A stretch of 64,000 nt of DNA from Janthinobacterium lividum (lineage in GTDB: Bacteria; Pseudomonadota; Gammaproteobacteria; Burkholderiales; Burkholderiaceae_D): NCBI RefSeq assembly GCF_034424625.1, contig NZ_CP139977.1, positions 62,001-126,000 of the forward strand. Reading direction: 5' to 3'. Each line of letters opens with the position of its first letter. Position 1 is the stretch's first letter. The position numbers were made by a program, and so were the translations under genes. Below, piece by piece: positions 8,567-17,666 of this stretch. The notes beneath the pieces are model-generated. The model worked only from the letters and a program-made list of their open reading frames with translations. It was not told where the DNA came from and ran no database searches.

Positions 8567-10258
8567 TCAAAAGCTTTTGGTTAGTAGAATATTTAGCGAA
8601 GTTGTGCTGTTTTGAAAGTGTTTTGGTTTGGCAAGCGGCAAGCCAAGAGATATATCGTAGCCGAGCCACTTGTAGTTGCCGCGTAAGCCCAATGCAGTAC
8701 CAACGAGGGTGCCCCCACTCTGAGGCACGGTCGACATGCTACTAACCCGTCCTGCATCAAGTGCGATATAGGTTTCGTTGGCAGCAGTGAGTACTGTCGA
8801 TAGCTCGTTACGCCAAGTCCATCCGCTTTGTGCAGCTAGTGTTCGATTACCATCGAAGCCACGTACTGTATAAAGTCCTCCGATCTGTAGATATTCAGTG
8901 GACGGTGTTGGCATCAGGGCGTACTGCAGAGAGAACTTGCCGCGATAGTCAAAATGACGTGCGTTGACCTGGAATTTCACGTCAGTACCTGCGTTCGCAG
9001 TGATAATCTGGTAACGACCATTCCAGGTAGATTGCCCGTTGACACTGCCTGGGAAGCTACTGATTCCAGCCAAACTGCCTTGCAACCCAATATTTGCATC
9101 GAACGATGCCTGAGTAACTTCTTCCCGATGCTTGAGCCTAATCTCGTAGCTGCTAATATCATGCTTCTGCACATCAAGCTCTGCCCCTCCAAGCCAAGCT
9201 TGATCCTGCCGACGAACTAACTTAATCTGGAGGAGGCCCTTGTTATGACTGGAGCGATATGGAACGTAACTCATGCCAACCTCAAAGCGGCGCGTACGCC
9301 CGGTATAAGGTATCGCTGTACCTGAATATGAAAGTTTTTGCCTTGAAGACCATTCGTTCACACCGAACGAAAACGATGCATAACCGATAGGTACGTTCCA
9401 AACGGCGCCTTTTGCGCTAGACGCGAGAGTATGATTGCCAAACTCGGCATCGCTATTGAAAGTGAAAATCAACTGATCGTACAAATGAAGCGGAGAATCG
9501 ATTGCAACGATTACTCCCAACTGGTTACGACCTGTCGTATCAATGCCCGAATTATCTGCGGTTAGAACAACATGTATCCGCTTCGTATTCTTTGGATGTC
9601 GGATCACAATGTCAGTTTCACCAAGCGCTATGCCAGGTATAAGATCAAAGATGGTGCCGGCTTGTCCTGGCAGTCGGCGAATGTTTTCAAGTGCTTGGTC
9701 GAGATCGCGTATATTGAGTAGCTTGTTTGAATTGCCCGGAAATATTCCGAATGATTTTCCAATATTAAAACCTTCCTCTCGTATTTCACCGATACGGCCA
9801 GGAATAATTTCAATAATCAGATGCCCTTTTGCAAGGTCTTGCTCTGGTATGTTGACTTGCGCTGTAATATAGCCGCGATTAATTAAGTACTGAGTGATCC
9901 ATCCTTTCAGTTTCTTTAGGCCTTGTCCGCCAAAACAAGCGCCTTCGATGTGCAGATACTGAGATAACCAAGGGAACGACTCCCCTCCTACCAAATCAAC
10001 CTCATTAATTTTGAAGCAAGGTACTTCAACGGGTAATTCAAATTGGGTAAGCGGCCCTGCTCTGTCAGGAGTTAGAACGTCAATTAACTTAATTGCACGT
10101 TCCTTTGCCACTTGAAATTGCTGTTCTTGATAACGTTGTACTTCTATAGGAGGAAGAATTGGCGATACTGTCTGCGCAGAGACATTAAGCGTTATGAAGA
10201 GAGACTGTGTAAAAAAAAGTACACCTACTGTGCTTTGAACATTTTTTGATTTAACCAT
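8567..10258 (-). CDS. TpsB outer-membrane transporter (ShlB/FhaC family)
   Basis: The 563-residue protein has a signal peptide (cleavage near VSA-QT, residue 29), POTRA domains (about 75-230, including the CFKINEVDLVGGE and PGRIGEIR segments) and a C-terminal 16-strand-type barrel with the YTVRGFDGNR motif, equivalent to the VRGY motif of the family, ending in an aromatic residue (KSF). It exports the neighbouring TpsA through the outer membrane. tpsB precedes tpsA by 138 bases on the same strand, so they form one operon. Like tpsA it is AT-rich, which indicates separate acquisition from the surrounding transfer genes. Confidence 0.92.
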   Translation of the reverse strand: MVKSKNVQSTVGVLFFTQSLFITLNVSAQTVSPILPPIEVQRYQEQQFQVAKERAIKLIDVLTPDRAGPLTQFELPVEVPCFKINEVDLVGGESFPWLSQYLHIEGACFGGQGLKKLKGWITQYLINRGYITAQVNIPEQDLAKGHLIIEIIPGRIGEIREEGFNIGKSFGIFPGNSNKLLNIRDLDQALENIRRLPGQAGTIFDLIPGIALGETDIVIRHPKNTKRIHVVLTADNSGIDTTGRNQLGVIVAIDSPLHLYDQLIFTFNSDAEFGNHTLASSAKGAVWNVPIGYASFSFGVNEWSSRQKLSYSGTAIPYTGRTRRFEVGMSYVPYRSSHNKGLLQIKLVRRQDQAWLGGAELDVQKHDISSYEIRLKHREEVTQASFDANIGLQGSLAGISSFPGSVNGQSTWNGRYQIITANAGTDVKFQVNARHFDYRGKFSLQYALMPTPSTEYLQIGGLYTVRGFDGNRTLAAQSGWTWRNELSTVLTAANETYIALDAGRVSSMSTVPQSGGTLVGTALGLRGNYKWLGYDISLGLPLAKPKHFQNSTTSLNILLTKSF

Positions 10259-10817
10259 ACTGCTTATTTTATGAGTTTGCTGTATAAATAATTTACTTTT
10301 TGCAATTTTTAATTTATTGAAAAAATATATAAAAAGTTAATTGTATTGTTTTTAGCTGCCTCTGGAATCTGGTTTTCGATCAATAACGTAAAGTAATGAT
10401 ACTTTGAAAGATATGACAATATATAAGTAATTATTTCAATCTGAAATGCCACTTCTGATTCAGGTTCGGACGATATAGGGAAATGGTTTGCGCCGATATA
10501 GGACTGCTCCTAAAAATGTATATTTCACCGGGTTGTTCGCAGGCAACTGGGCAAGAAGCGCATGGGATAAAAGAGAAGTGGCACTGAAGGTTAGAACCGG
10601 CGCCCAAGTGGAAATTTGGCTCAAATGAGGACGCGCGATGCATGCAATATGAGCAGGAAAGAAACCTACGAGAAGAAATCGGATAGCGGCATTCAAGGCC
10701 TAGGGACTGAAATGGACGCCGCCTTTTTTTCGGGAGGACGCGAGTAGCTGGGACTGGTGTGAGGTAGAGAAATCAGGAGGGATCTTCATAGGCCTACAGC
10801 GTCAAAGCGCCTAAAGT
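10259..10817. promoter_or_regulatory. AT-rich upstream region of tpsBA
   Basis: No gene is seen. Positions 10260-10440 are strongly AT-rich and are the only place a tpsBA promoter can lie on the minus strand. No specific operator is recognised. The rest (10440-10817) has returned to higher GC and leads into the left end of IS copy B. Confidence 0.5.
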
Positions 10818-11516
10818 GGAAGCACTGATTAATTTATTTGGCACCGTTCTCTGCGGCGGTCCGACCTGAGACAATCGCATTACCGCCACCGCCCGCCATC
10901 GGCCATGCAAAAGAGCTACTCTGACCTCGCAGACGGCGCCAAGAAGAAACTGACGCGGCGCGACCGCTTCCTGGCCGAAATCGACAGCGTGACGCCGTGA
11001 GGGCAAGCTGCACAAGCTGATCGATCCCTTCTATGCGAAAGTCGAAGGCGCCGGGCGCCCGCCGACCGGGCGGGTGCGCATGTACATTGCCCAGCAGTGC
11101 TTTGGCCTGTCGGACGAAGGCATCGAGGAGGCGGTCTACGACAGCCAGTCCATCCGCGCTTTCGTTGGCATTGGCCCGGGCCGCGAGTCGGCGCGGGCCG
11201 CGACGACCTTGCTGGCAATGCGCGACCTGCTGGAAACAAACGCGCAGACGCACCAGATCTTCGACACCATCAACGGACACGTGGCCGAGAAAGGCTTGAT
11301 GGTGTGTGAGGGCAGCATCGTGGGCACTACGTTGATCGCTGCGCCACCGTCCATCAAGAACAAGGATGGCGAGCGAGATGCAGGATGCACCAGTCAAAGC
11401 AGGGCAATGCATGGCACTTTGGCATGAAAGCCCCTAGCGGAGTGGATGCCGCGTCAGGCCTAGTGCACACGGTCGTCGGCACGGCCGGCAATGTCGCCGA
11501 CATGATCCAGGCGCAC
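10818..11516 (+). mobile_element. IS5-family element, copy B (right end deleted)
   Basis: The left end (GGAAGCACTGATTAATTT, from 10818) matches copies A and C. Identity with the family runs to GGCGCAC at 11516, where copies A and C continue but this copy ends, so about 450 bp of the right part are missing. The transposase frame from ATG 10905 is stopped by TGA after about 32 codons. It lies in the same orientation as copy A on the other side of tpsBA. Confidence 0.85.
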
Positions 11517-11557
11517 AGGCGACGAGAGTCGAGGCTGTTACACAGCCCGGAAGTCGT

Positions 11558-11866
11558 TCACGAAAGAGGCTCTCGCCGGGTACTTAGCAAGGGCATGCGG
11601 GTGTATGCCAGTGCCTTGCCGCGGCAGTTGGGCAGGTCGTCCAGGTTGCCATTGCCAAACGTTAGGAAGTCCAGGGCCATGTACTTGAAAGTGTCGTGCA
11701 ACATGCACTTGTTCGGATTTAAGGTGGAAGCCGGTACGTAGACCTTGAAGCCGATGCTTCTGTTATGACGCACGCCCGCATTGAGCAGTGTGTCCAGAGC
11801 TTTCAGATTGATCGGCGGCTCGTGCAGGTGGGGTAGATGACCAAGATGTGCCTTACGCCTTGGCAT
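11558..11866 (-). CDS. Small hypothetical protein downstream of the DUF4400 gene
   Basis: This 102-residue frame starts inside the end of the DUF4400 gene (14-base overlap), in the same direction, as expected for a member of the traI-traD operon. It is basic, with phrases such as [13 protein letters not shown] and [19 protein letters not shown] do not recognise the family. It ends about 40 bases from the deleted edge of IS copy B, so its C-terminus could have been altered by the insertion. Confidence 0.5.
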   Translation of the reverse strand: MPRRKAHLGHLPHLHEPPINLKALDTLLNAGVRHNRSIGFKVYVPASTLNPNKCMLHDTFKYMALDFLTFGNGNLDDLPNCRGKALAYTRMPLLSTRREPLS

Positions 11867-12470
11867 AGTTGGCTATGCCAAGATTCATCAATATGCTGAT
11901 ACCGAGGAGCATGGTTGGCAGTACAACCGGATGCAGGGTCCAGGGCATGACCAGCAGGAGTACCATGGCGCATGCCGTCATGATCATCAGACAGACGGAC
12001 AAGCTGACGATTTCCGGGCTGTGCCGCCTGAATTCATGTTTTTTGACAGCGCGGATGATGATGCCATCGATGCTGGCGGCACCAAGCAGTATCCCGAACG
12101 GCGGCAGCCATTCGACCAACGTTGCCAGACGGTAGGCACCCAGGGCGAAGAGTCCGTTGAGCGATCGGATGTAGGCGTTGTCGAACATGCGGGTGCCGAC
12201 TTTCGCCATTTCCTGCGTTACGGCGGTGCCCGGCGATGCCGGCGGTTTGTCCGGGATGATGAGCGGCGCGTGCGTAGGTTTGCTTTCAACGAACGCAAAG
12301 GTCCGCTCCAGGATGCGTGCCGCAGCACCTCCTTGCCAGTACTGGCTGCAGATAGCGTGCTCCACGCGGATCTGCTGCAGGAATTGCGCCGTGGTATAGG
12401 CTGCCGGCAGATACAGCACCAGTACCAGCATCAGGCACAATGACACGACGGCAACGATGCGGATGATCAT
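11853..12470 (-). CDS. DUF4400-type integral membrane protein of the conjugative element
   Basis: The 205-residue protein has an N-terminal membrane helix (about 4-25), a periplasmic-like stretch with VEHAICSQYWQGGAA, and three or four C-terminal helices (about 95-115 and 145-200). This arrangement and its position just after traD match the DUF4400 proteins that follow traD in SXT/R391-like elements; their role in mating is not established. The ATG overlaps the traD stop codon, which indicates co-translation. Confidence 0.75.
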   Translation of the reverse strand: MIIRIVAVVSLCLMLVLVLYLPAAYTTAQFLQQIRVEHAICSQYWQGGAAARILERTFAFVESKPTHAPLIIPDKPPASPGTAVTQEMAKVGTRMFDNAYIRSLNGLFALGAYRLATLVEWLPPFGILLGAASIDGIIIRAVKKHEFRRHSPEIVSLSVCLMIMTACAMVLLLVMPWTLHPVVLPTMLLGISILMNLGIANYAKA

Positions 12471-14377
12471 GCTTTCTCCTCCGCATCCTCCGGACCTGGA
12501 TCGAGCAGTGTGCAGCGCCCCTTGATCAGCCGGCCTCCGGAAACGGAGGCAAAATACTGTAAATTCGGAAGTTTTCCCAGCATCGAAGGCGGAATCGCGT
12601 CGTCCAACTCTTCCGTCACCTGCTGCGAGGTGACGGAAGTGAAATCGGAGAGGTGCCCATCGGAGGCGGTGTTGCGCCCCACTTTCATGCTATGGATGCC
12701 GGTTTTTCCGAACGTCTCACAAATGAATTCCTGGGTGGGCTGGTCCTTGGAGCGGAAGGCAATCAGGTTGTTCAGATTGCCCAGTGCCATCCTGGCCGCA
12801 TCCTGGCTGCCCAGGCGGTTCACCAGGTCTGAAATGGTTTGCATCGCCACAATCGAATAGATGCCGCCCTCCGCGCCCTTGTTGAGTATCTCGATGAGGG
12901 GCTGGTTGATCACGTTGGACACTTCGTCTGCCGCCAGGGTAATGCGGCGATAGCCGCCCAGGTTGTAGCGCATGCCCGAGCGCGCCGCCAGGTCGGCCAG
13001 TGCCAGGGCGCCGATCGCACTGGCGACAGAGGGATCGGGCAGCGAGTCCAGGCACATCAGGAGGACATGGCCTCCCCGCTCGATCTTCTCGAAGTTCATG
13101 ATCGGCCGCTCGTCATCGGGATCAAAGGGATTCGGCGAGAGCGACTTGCCCAGGTCACCCGAGGTGAGCATGGATAGGATCGGCAGCAGGTTGGCGGTAA
13201 TCTTCTGGTAGTGCTCGCGGTTGTGGCGAAAGACGCCGACCTGGGAGTCAATGACCTTGTCGTGCTGCGCTTCCGGCAGGAGCAGCTCATAGTAGGCGAC
13301 GAACGCCAGCAGGTCGGCACTGGCAGACGGGCTCGGCGCTTTGATCAGACCACGGCTGGATTTGTCCAGCAGGTGCGCCATGTCCGGCCGGCTGCGCCAG
13401 CCGGCGCCGAACAAGGTCTGGTAGTGCCGCCGTAAACACGCTTCCAGGATCGGTTCGATCCCGCCCTCGATGTAGCGCATCAGCTTCATCAGATTCGGGC
13501 GCCGTTCCAGGGCCACCATGCCCTGGCATACCACGTTGACGGCACTCCAGGCAAAGGCCGTAAAGGCACCGGCCGTATCGGGGGGCAGGATCGATTCCAG
13601 GCGCGAGGCGATCTCGGTTGGCTTCTGCCAGTTGAATGTGAAGTCAATGCGGGCGCTTTTTTCCGGAAACGCCGGATGAAACCAGAGAAACGTGTCTGGA
13701 TCGCGATAATCTTGGCAGGCGCGCATCACAATGCGCTTGAGGCGCTTGGAATTTTTGGGATCGAGGATGATCACGACATCACCGCGTTTGATGGCCTGGG
13801 TCAGCAAGTTGCCCAGCATGACACCCTTGCCAGCTTGCGTGGTGCCGACGATGACCGTGCCACCCTCGAAGTTTTGCAGTGGCCGGTACAGTGGCCGCTC
13901 CACGGGGCTGACGCCGTGTAGTATTGGTAAGCCGATCTCGGCGTCGGGCTGCGGCTGGATCACATAGCTGCGCCCGATCGCATAACCCAGCACCTTCTGC
14001 AGCAGCGGCGAGATCAGGTAGTCCTTGTAGTCGATCTTCGACAGCTCGTAGAGGCGCTGCGAATGCACCGGCGTCCATTCGAAACCAAAGCCCAGGAAAA
14101 GCTGGTCGTCCTCTTGGATGTACTTTGCCAGGGTCCTGGTGCTGATCATTTCCATGGCGCGTCCTGACAGCGCGGCGCGTACCTTGACGATATGCAGGCC
14201 CTGCCGCATGCGGAAGGCGGCCATGAGCACAGAGGCCGCAGCAGAACACAGGCCCAGTTTGACTGGCATGCCATCCGGCGTCATGTACACGAAGGCCGCC
14301 GCCGCAGCCGTCCAGGCTGTGCCTGCCAGCAGTTCCGACGGCCGGCGCCACGGCATTTCGTATTTGCGCAGCAGCAT
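12467..14377 (-). CDS. traD: TraD, type IV coupling protein
   Basis: The 636-residue protein couples the relaxosome to the mating channel as a membrane-anchored hexameric ATPase. Two N-terminal membrane segments (about 18-33 and 40-56) precede the motor. Walker A is GTTQAGKGV (178-186), the adjacent hydrophobic strand is VVIILDPKNS (201-210), and a Walker-B-like ITLAADEVSN follows in the second half. Length is normal for the SXT/IncHI TraD group. The stop overlaps the DUF4400 start, and the gene follows traI by three bases, giving a compact traI-traD-DUF4400 operon. Confidence 0.93.
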   Translation of the reverse strand: MLLRKYEMPWRRPSELLAGTAWTAAAAAFVYMTPDGMPVKLGLCSAAASVLMAAFRMRQGLHIVKVRAALSGRAMEMISTRTLAKYIQEDDQLFLGFGFEWTPVHSQRLYELSKIDYKDYLISPLLQKVLGYAIGRSYVIQPQPDAEIGLPILHGVSPVERPLYRPLQNFEGGTVIVGTTQAGKGVMLGNLLTQAIKRGDVVIILDPKNSKRLKRIVMRACQDYRDPDTFLWFHPAFPEKSARIDFTFNWQKPTEIASRLESILPPDTAGAFTAFAWSAVNVVCQGMVALERRPNLMKLMRYIEGGIEPILEACLRRHYQTLFGAGWRSRPDMAHLLDKSSRGLIKAPSPSASADLLAFVAYYELLLPEAQHDKVIDSQVGVFRHNREHYQKITANLLPILSMLTSGDLGKSLSPNPFDPDDERPIMNFEKIERGGHVLLMCLDSLPDPSVASAIGALALADLAARSGMRYNLGGYRRITLAADEVSNVINQPLIEILNKGAEGGIYSIVAMQTISDLVNRLGSQDAARMALGNLNNLIAFRSKDQPTQEFICETFGKTGIHSMKVGRNTASDGHLSDFTSVTSQQVTEELDDAIPPSMLGKLPNLQYFASVSGGRLIKGRCTLLDPGPEDAEEKA

Positions 14378-14380
14378 GGG

Positions 14381-16270
14381 TCACTCCTCTGCACCCGGAT
14401 CTTTGAAATCCTCGACATGCAGCCCGTTGACGTATGCCGGCTTGAGGACCACGCCAGGCACGGTCTTGCCGCGGAATGGCAAGTCGGTGGTCGTCCCCTT
14501 GCCACGCTGCCGTACCAGCATATCGAGTTCTGTCATGCTGCGGATGGCGGTCTGTATATCGATCTGGCGTTTCGCCAGCTCGCCGAGCGGAATGAAGATT
14601 CCGTCCGAGGTGGTCGAGCAGGCCATCCGCGAGGCCGGCAAGTTCAGGGTATGGACGATGTCGGCCAGCGCTTTCACCAGCGCCGGGTGCATGCGCATGG
14701 GCGCGGCGAGCGACAACACCTCGATCTCCCGTCCCGGCAAGTCATTCTGAGCGGCAGGCGGTGCCTCCCCGTCCCCTGAGCCGGGCGGCATGTCATGCAT
14801 GCCGCCCGGACCGCTTTCCCTACTGGGGGCGATCCCGGAGAACAGATCCTCCAAGCCGGCTGTTTTACTTCCAGATGTGATCGGCACCGCGGGCGCTGGC
14901 GTCGCCGTTGTGTTGTCGGCGGCGAGCCGCAAATGGTGAACCGATGCGGTGGTTTTCGCGCCATGTGCGTGGGGCGACTTCGGCCCCTGAGGCGTGCGAA
15001 CCGGAGACGCCGTCTCGGACATTGCTGGGCCAGGCCTGCGGGCGGGCTTGCCGGGCACGATCAGCGGCATCGCCAGCGGCACTGGCGGCGGCACCATGCC
15101 TTCGAACAGCAGCCCCGGACTATCGAGTTTAACTGCCTCCAATGCACTGGCGACGTTGGGCGGTTTGATGAGCCAGGTGAGCTGCACCTCGTCCTGCGGC
15201 TGCGCCATGCCGTTGGCCAGCAGGATGTCCAATACCTCGCTGTCCGACTGCGGCAGCCCCGGCAGCAATGCTTCCTCCAGCACCTGCAGAATGTCGGCGA
15301 CCGCATTCGGCCAAATGAGAAACAGGCCATCCGGGCCTAGCCAGATCCGCGACTTGTCGCCATTGGGCACCCACGCGGGATGTGCATCGACCAGTTCCTT
15401 CATGGTGTCGAGAAAATAGCGGCCCAGATGGAGTGCGGGTTTCACGGATCCTTGCACCCGCGCACTTTCCTGCAGATCCTTGTCGATGACAAAGGCGGCC
15501 GCGCGGCGTACCAGGTCGTCGAGCAAATTGTGCTGCTGGCGAGTCACGCTGCCGCTGATCGCGGCGAGCATGTGCGGCACCACCACGCTGTTGCCCTCAG
15601 CCAGATATGCCATCGTCTCCGGCGCAATAATCATCGGCAGCGCAAACAGGCCGACGGAGCGTGTTTCCTGCGCGCCGGGCTCCCAGCGCACCACCAGTCG
15701 TTTTGCTTTTTGCCGCGCGGCCCACTGTGCCAGCGGCATGAGGAAGGGCTGCCATTGCTCGCCATGCTCATCGCTGACCTGGATATGGCTCAGTGTCCGG
15801 TGCAATTCGGCGCACAGGCCAGCGATAAAGGTGGCCCGGCGCCAGCGGGGCTCCAGGTGGCGGCGGGCCGAAATGGTCGCGCGGCCTTCAAAAATCTGGT
15901 CATCGGTGGCCTGCAGGGCAAAAAATGCCGTTCTTAAGCCCAGGTCGACCATCCCTCCGCTTGCGCAAAAGTGCTGACTCGGTGTCGCTGGCAAGTCGAG
16001 CACATAGTCGACGAACTTGTGGATTGGTGGAACGAGCTCTTTCTGAAAGGTCTCGTGATCGCTGCCATATGACAACTTGATGCGCTGGATGAACGCATGT
16101 TGGCTCTGCATGATTGCCTCCGCGGAACGGATGGCCATGCCCTCTTGCTGGCAGGGTGGATAGGCACTGCTCTGTTCGGGGCGCTGTGTCGGGCTGGCCC
16201 CGGATGCTGTTGCCATGCCTTTGCATGGCTCACGCCGCAAAATGCAATAGAGCCAGGCAGGCAGGCGCAT
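14381..16270 (-). CDS. traI: TraI, MobH-type relaxase homologue with degenerate HD site
   Basis: The 629-residue product has the TraI_2 (MobH) layout: N-terminal domain with YVLDLPATPSQHFCASGG (about 88-106) and AGLCAELHRTLSH, a middle linker rich in Pro/Ala (about 370-500), and a C-terminal winged domain ending VVLKPAYVNGLHVEDF. MobH relaxases nick and bind oriT DNA. In this copy, the positions that normally read HH..GGL..H and LLHDVGK are QHF..GGMVDL and LCAELHR, so most of the metal-binding His/Asp residues are replaced. It lies directly upstream of traD. Either the frame is a divergent relaxase or an auxiliary protein with the true nickase elsewhere. The start at 16270 is plausible but has only a weak AGGG site. 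Confidence 0.75.
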   Translation of the reverse strand: MRLPAWLYCILRREPCKGMATASGASPTQRPEQSSAYPPCQQEGMAIRSAEAIMQSQHAFIQRIKLSYGSDHETFQKELVPPIHKFVDYVLDLPATPSQHFCASGGMVDLGLRTAFFALQATDDQIFEGRATISARRHLEPRWRRATFIAGLCAELHRTLSHIQVSDEHGEQWQPFLMPLAQWAARQKAKRLVVRWEPGAQETRSVGLFALPMIIAPETMAYLAEGNSVVVPHMLAAISGSVTRQQHNLLDDLVRRAAAFVIDKDLQESARVQGSVKPALHLGRYFLDTMKELVDAHPAWVPNGDKSRIWLGPDGLFLIWPNAVADILQVLEEALLPGLPQSDSEVLDILLANGMAQPQDEVQLTWLIKPPNVASALEAVKLDSPGLLFEGMVPPPVPLAMPLIVPGKPARRPGPAMSETASPVRTPQGPKSPHAHGAKTTASVHHLRLAADNTTATPAPAVPITSGSKTAGLEDLFSGIAPSRESGPGGMHDMPPGSGDGEAPPAAQNDLPGREIEVLSLAAPMRMHPALVKALADIVHTLNLPASRMACSTTSDGIFIPLGELAKRQIDIQTAIRSMTELDMLVRQRGKGTTTDLPFRGKTVPGVVLKPAYVNGLHVEDFKDPGAEE

Positions 16271-16336
16271 GACTTAATGATCCCTTAGTGCTTCGGCATT
16301 GGGTCGCAGTCCATGGGAGCCGATCTTTCCTGGGGG

Positions 16337-16978
16337 CTAGGCATGGCCTGCACGTTGGAAAGCGTATTCGTAGGAGCGGTTCCGTTGATGTGCCTCCAGG
16401 GAAATGGGTGGCTCAGGTTGTGGAAAGTGCCGGCGAATACGCGGATCGGTTGCATAAGCTTTAATTAAATGACAGAAAACGCATGGGTTATTGCAACTCA
16501 TTACATTTTTTCGATGGGTAATATATTGCGATGTGCAATGGCGGCATGTTTTTAATAGTAGCGATGGCGATCGCTGTGTCCAGATGCCTTTTAAATGACA
16601 GGCCAATAAAAATGCCCGATCAATCGACACATAGGGATCGCGCCGGCACCGTTCTGCATACAACTTAAAACTGTCGATTAGCGCATTGCCTGGTGTGTAA
16701 CTTGCTCCAAATTCGTTCAACTCGCAGATGCGCAAGAAAATGGCCGCAAACATGCAGGCATCTGCTTTGGCCATGTTATTCGTCCGTTCATACCAGAAAA
16801 TGGCCGAGGCTATCCCGCGGCCACGCTTCTCGCCGGATTGGTCATACAGGAGACGGCGCAAGACCGACAGACTCAAGCCACTGATACACGATGCGGTGCC
16901 AATGGTGGCGCCCAGCTGCGCGCAGGTATCGGCAAGAATAAACGCGTTGATATGGCGATTCACCTGGATATGTCCCAT
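16337..16978 (-). CDS. FlhC-like activator of transfer genes (SetC/AcaC type)
   Basis: The 213-residue protein resembles FlhC: N-terminal helical DNA-binding region (INAFILADTCAQLGATIGTASCISGLSLSVLRRLL), and a C-terminal zinc site with the CxxC...CxxC pattern (CRHC at about 143-146, and CVFC about 20 residues later). FlhC works with FlhD as a heteromeric activator; in SXT and IncA/C elements the SetCD and AcaCD versions switch on transfer operons. It follows the FlhD-like gene by 15 bases with a GAGGTG ribosome site. No motility genes are nearby, and the traI-traD operon lies directly downstream. Confidence 0.85.
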   Translation of the reverse strand: MGHIQVNRHINAFILADTCAQLGATIGTASCISGLSLSVLRRLLYDQSGEKRGRGIASAIFWYERTNNMAKADACMFAAIFLRICELNEFGASYTPGNALIDSFKLYAERCRRDPYVSIDRAFLLACHLKGIWTQRSPSLLLKTCRHCTSQYITHRKNVMSCNNPCVFCHLIKAYATDPRIRRHFPQPEPPISLEAHQRNRSYEYAFQRAGHA

Positions 16979-16993
16979 GACGCACCTCGACTA

Positions 16994-17329
16994 TCAGGAC
17001 ATCGCTATGTCCGGTGTCGTCCTGTTGCCAGGCGGTACACCAGGTGGTGTATGTTTGCGCACCGCTGACAAGATGCTGGCCAGTCCCGCTGGGGCATCGA
17101 GCAGCTGAAGCAGGTTGTCACGTGGCAAGAACAGGCTTTCACCCGTCATGTTGGCCGCGATTGCCTGGATGTCGGTGAAACTCATCTTGAGCAGGCGCGT
17201 GCATTGTTCTTTCGTCAGCCTGAAGCTGTACGCAGTTGCCGCCGGGTTGGTTTTGAGGTTGGAATGAATGAGCGTCAATAACTGAAAATTCATCCATTGC
17301 ACACTATTAAATACGTGGTCGTTATCCAT
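16994..17329 (-). CDS. FlhD-like activator of transfer genes (SetD/AcaD type)
   Basis: The 111-residue protein has the size and helical layout of FlhD (about 116 residues), with a long first helix (VQWMNFQLLTLIHSNLKTN), a second helix with the AYSFRLTKEQCTRLLKM segment, and LPRDNLLQLLDAP. The start is set at 17329 because GAGG sits six bases upstream; an open extension to 17413 has no such site. It is co-encoded with the FlhC-like gene and is expected to form the FlhD4C2-like activator complex. It is divergent from the CI-like repressor at 17667. Confidence 0.8.
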   Translation of the reverse strand: MDNDHVFNSVQWMNFQLLTLIHSNLKTNPAATAYSFRLTKEQCTRLLKMSFTDIQAIAANMTGESLFLPRDNLLQLLDAPAGLASILSAVRKHTPPGVPPGNRTTPDIAMS

Positions 17330-17666
17330 GGTCATCCTCGATCTTTTCCATATTGAAACTGAATAAGGGTAATAACTTGGGTGGTTGCTGGAAAAAATAG
17401 CAATCTCTGCCATTAAACAAATTTCGATTAATAAAAGGTGGCTTTATTTAATTTTTAGGCTACACCACGAAAAACCGAGAGTCAATAGCATGTTCTCATT
17501 TTGTTAGAAGTTAGAGAATGCCGGAGGCTCGGCTTGATTATAATTATTTTTGTGGTAGCTGCAAAAATGTAACATGTAATTAGTGATGGGAGGAAATAGC
17601 AAATGCTGCAAATGCCTTACAAATAAATTCGCTCCGCGATTTTTGACTCTGGGGAGTAGCACAAAA
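17330..17666. promoter_or_regulatory. Divergent control region between the FlhDC-like genes and the CI-like repressor
   Basis: This 337-base AT-rich region separates the divergent regulators and must contain both promoters and any operators. I see ACATGT-containing repeats near 17565-17580 but no operator pattern strong enough to define. A GGGGAG ribosome site (17651-17656) serves the repressor gene. Confidence 0.6.

Noticed and set aside
5539..11516. Active composite transposon
   Set aside because: Both IS copies have broken transposases and copy B lacks its right end, so the unit is fixed now.
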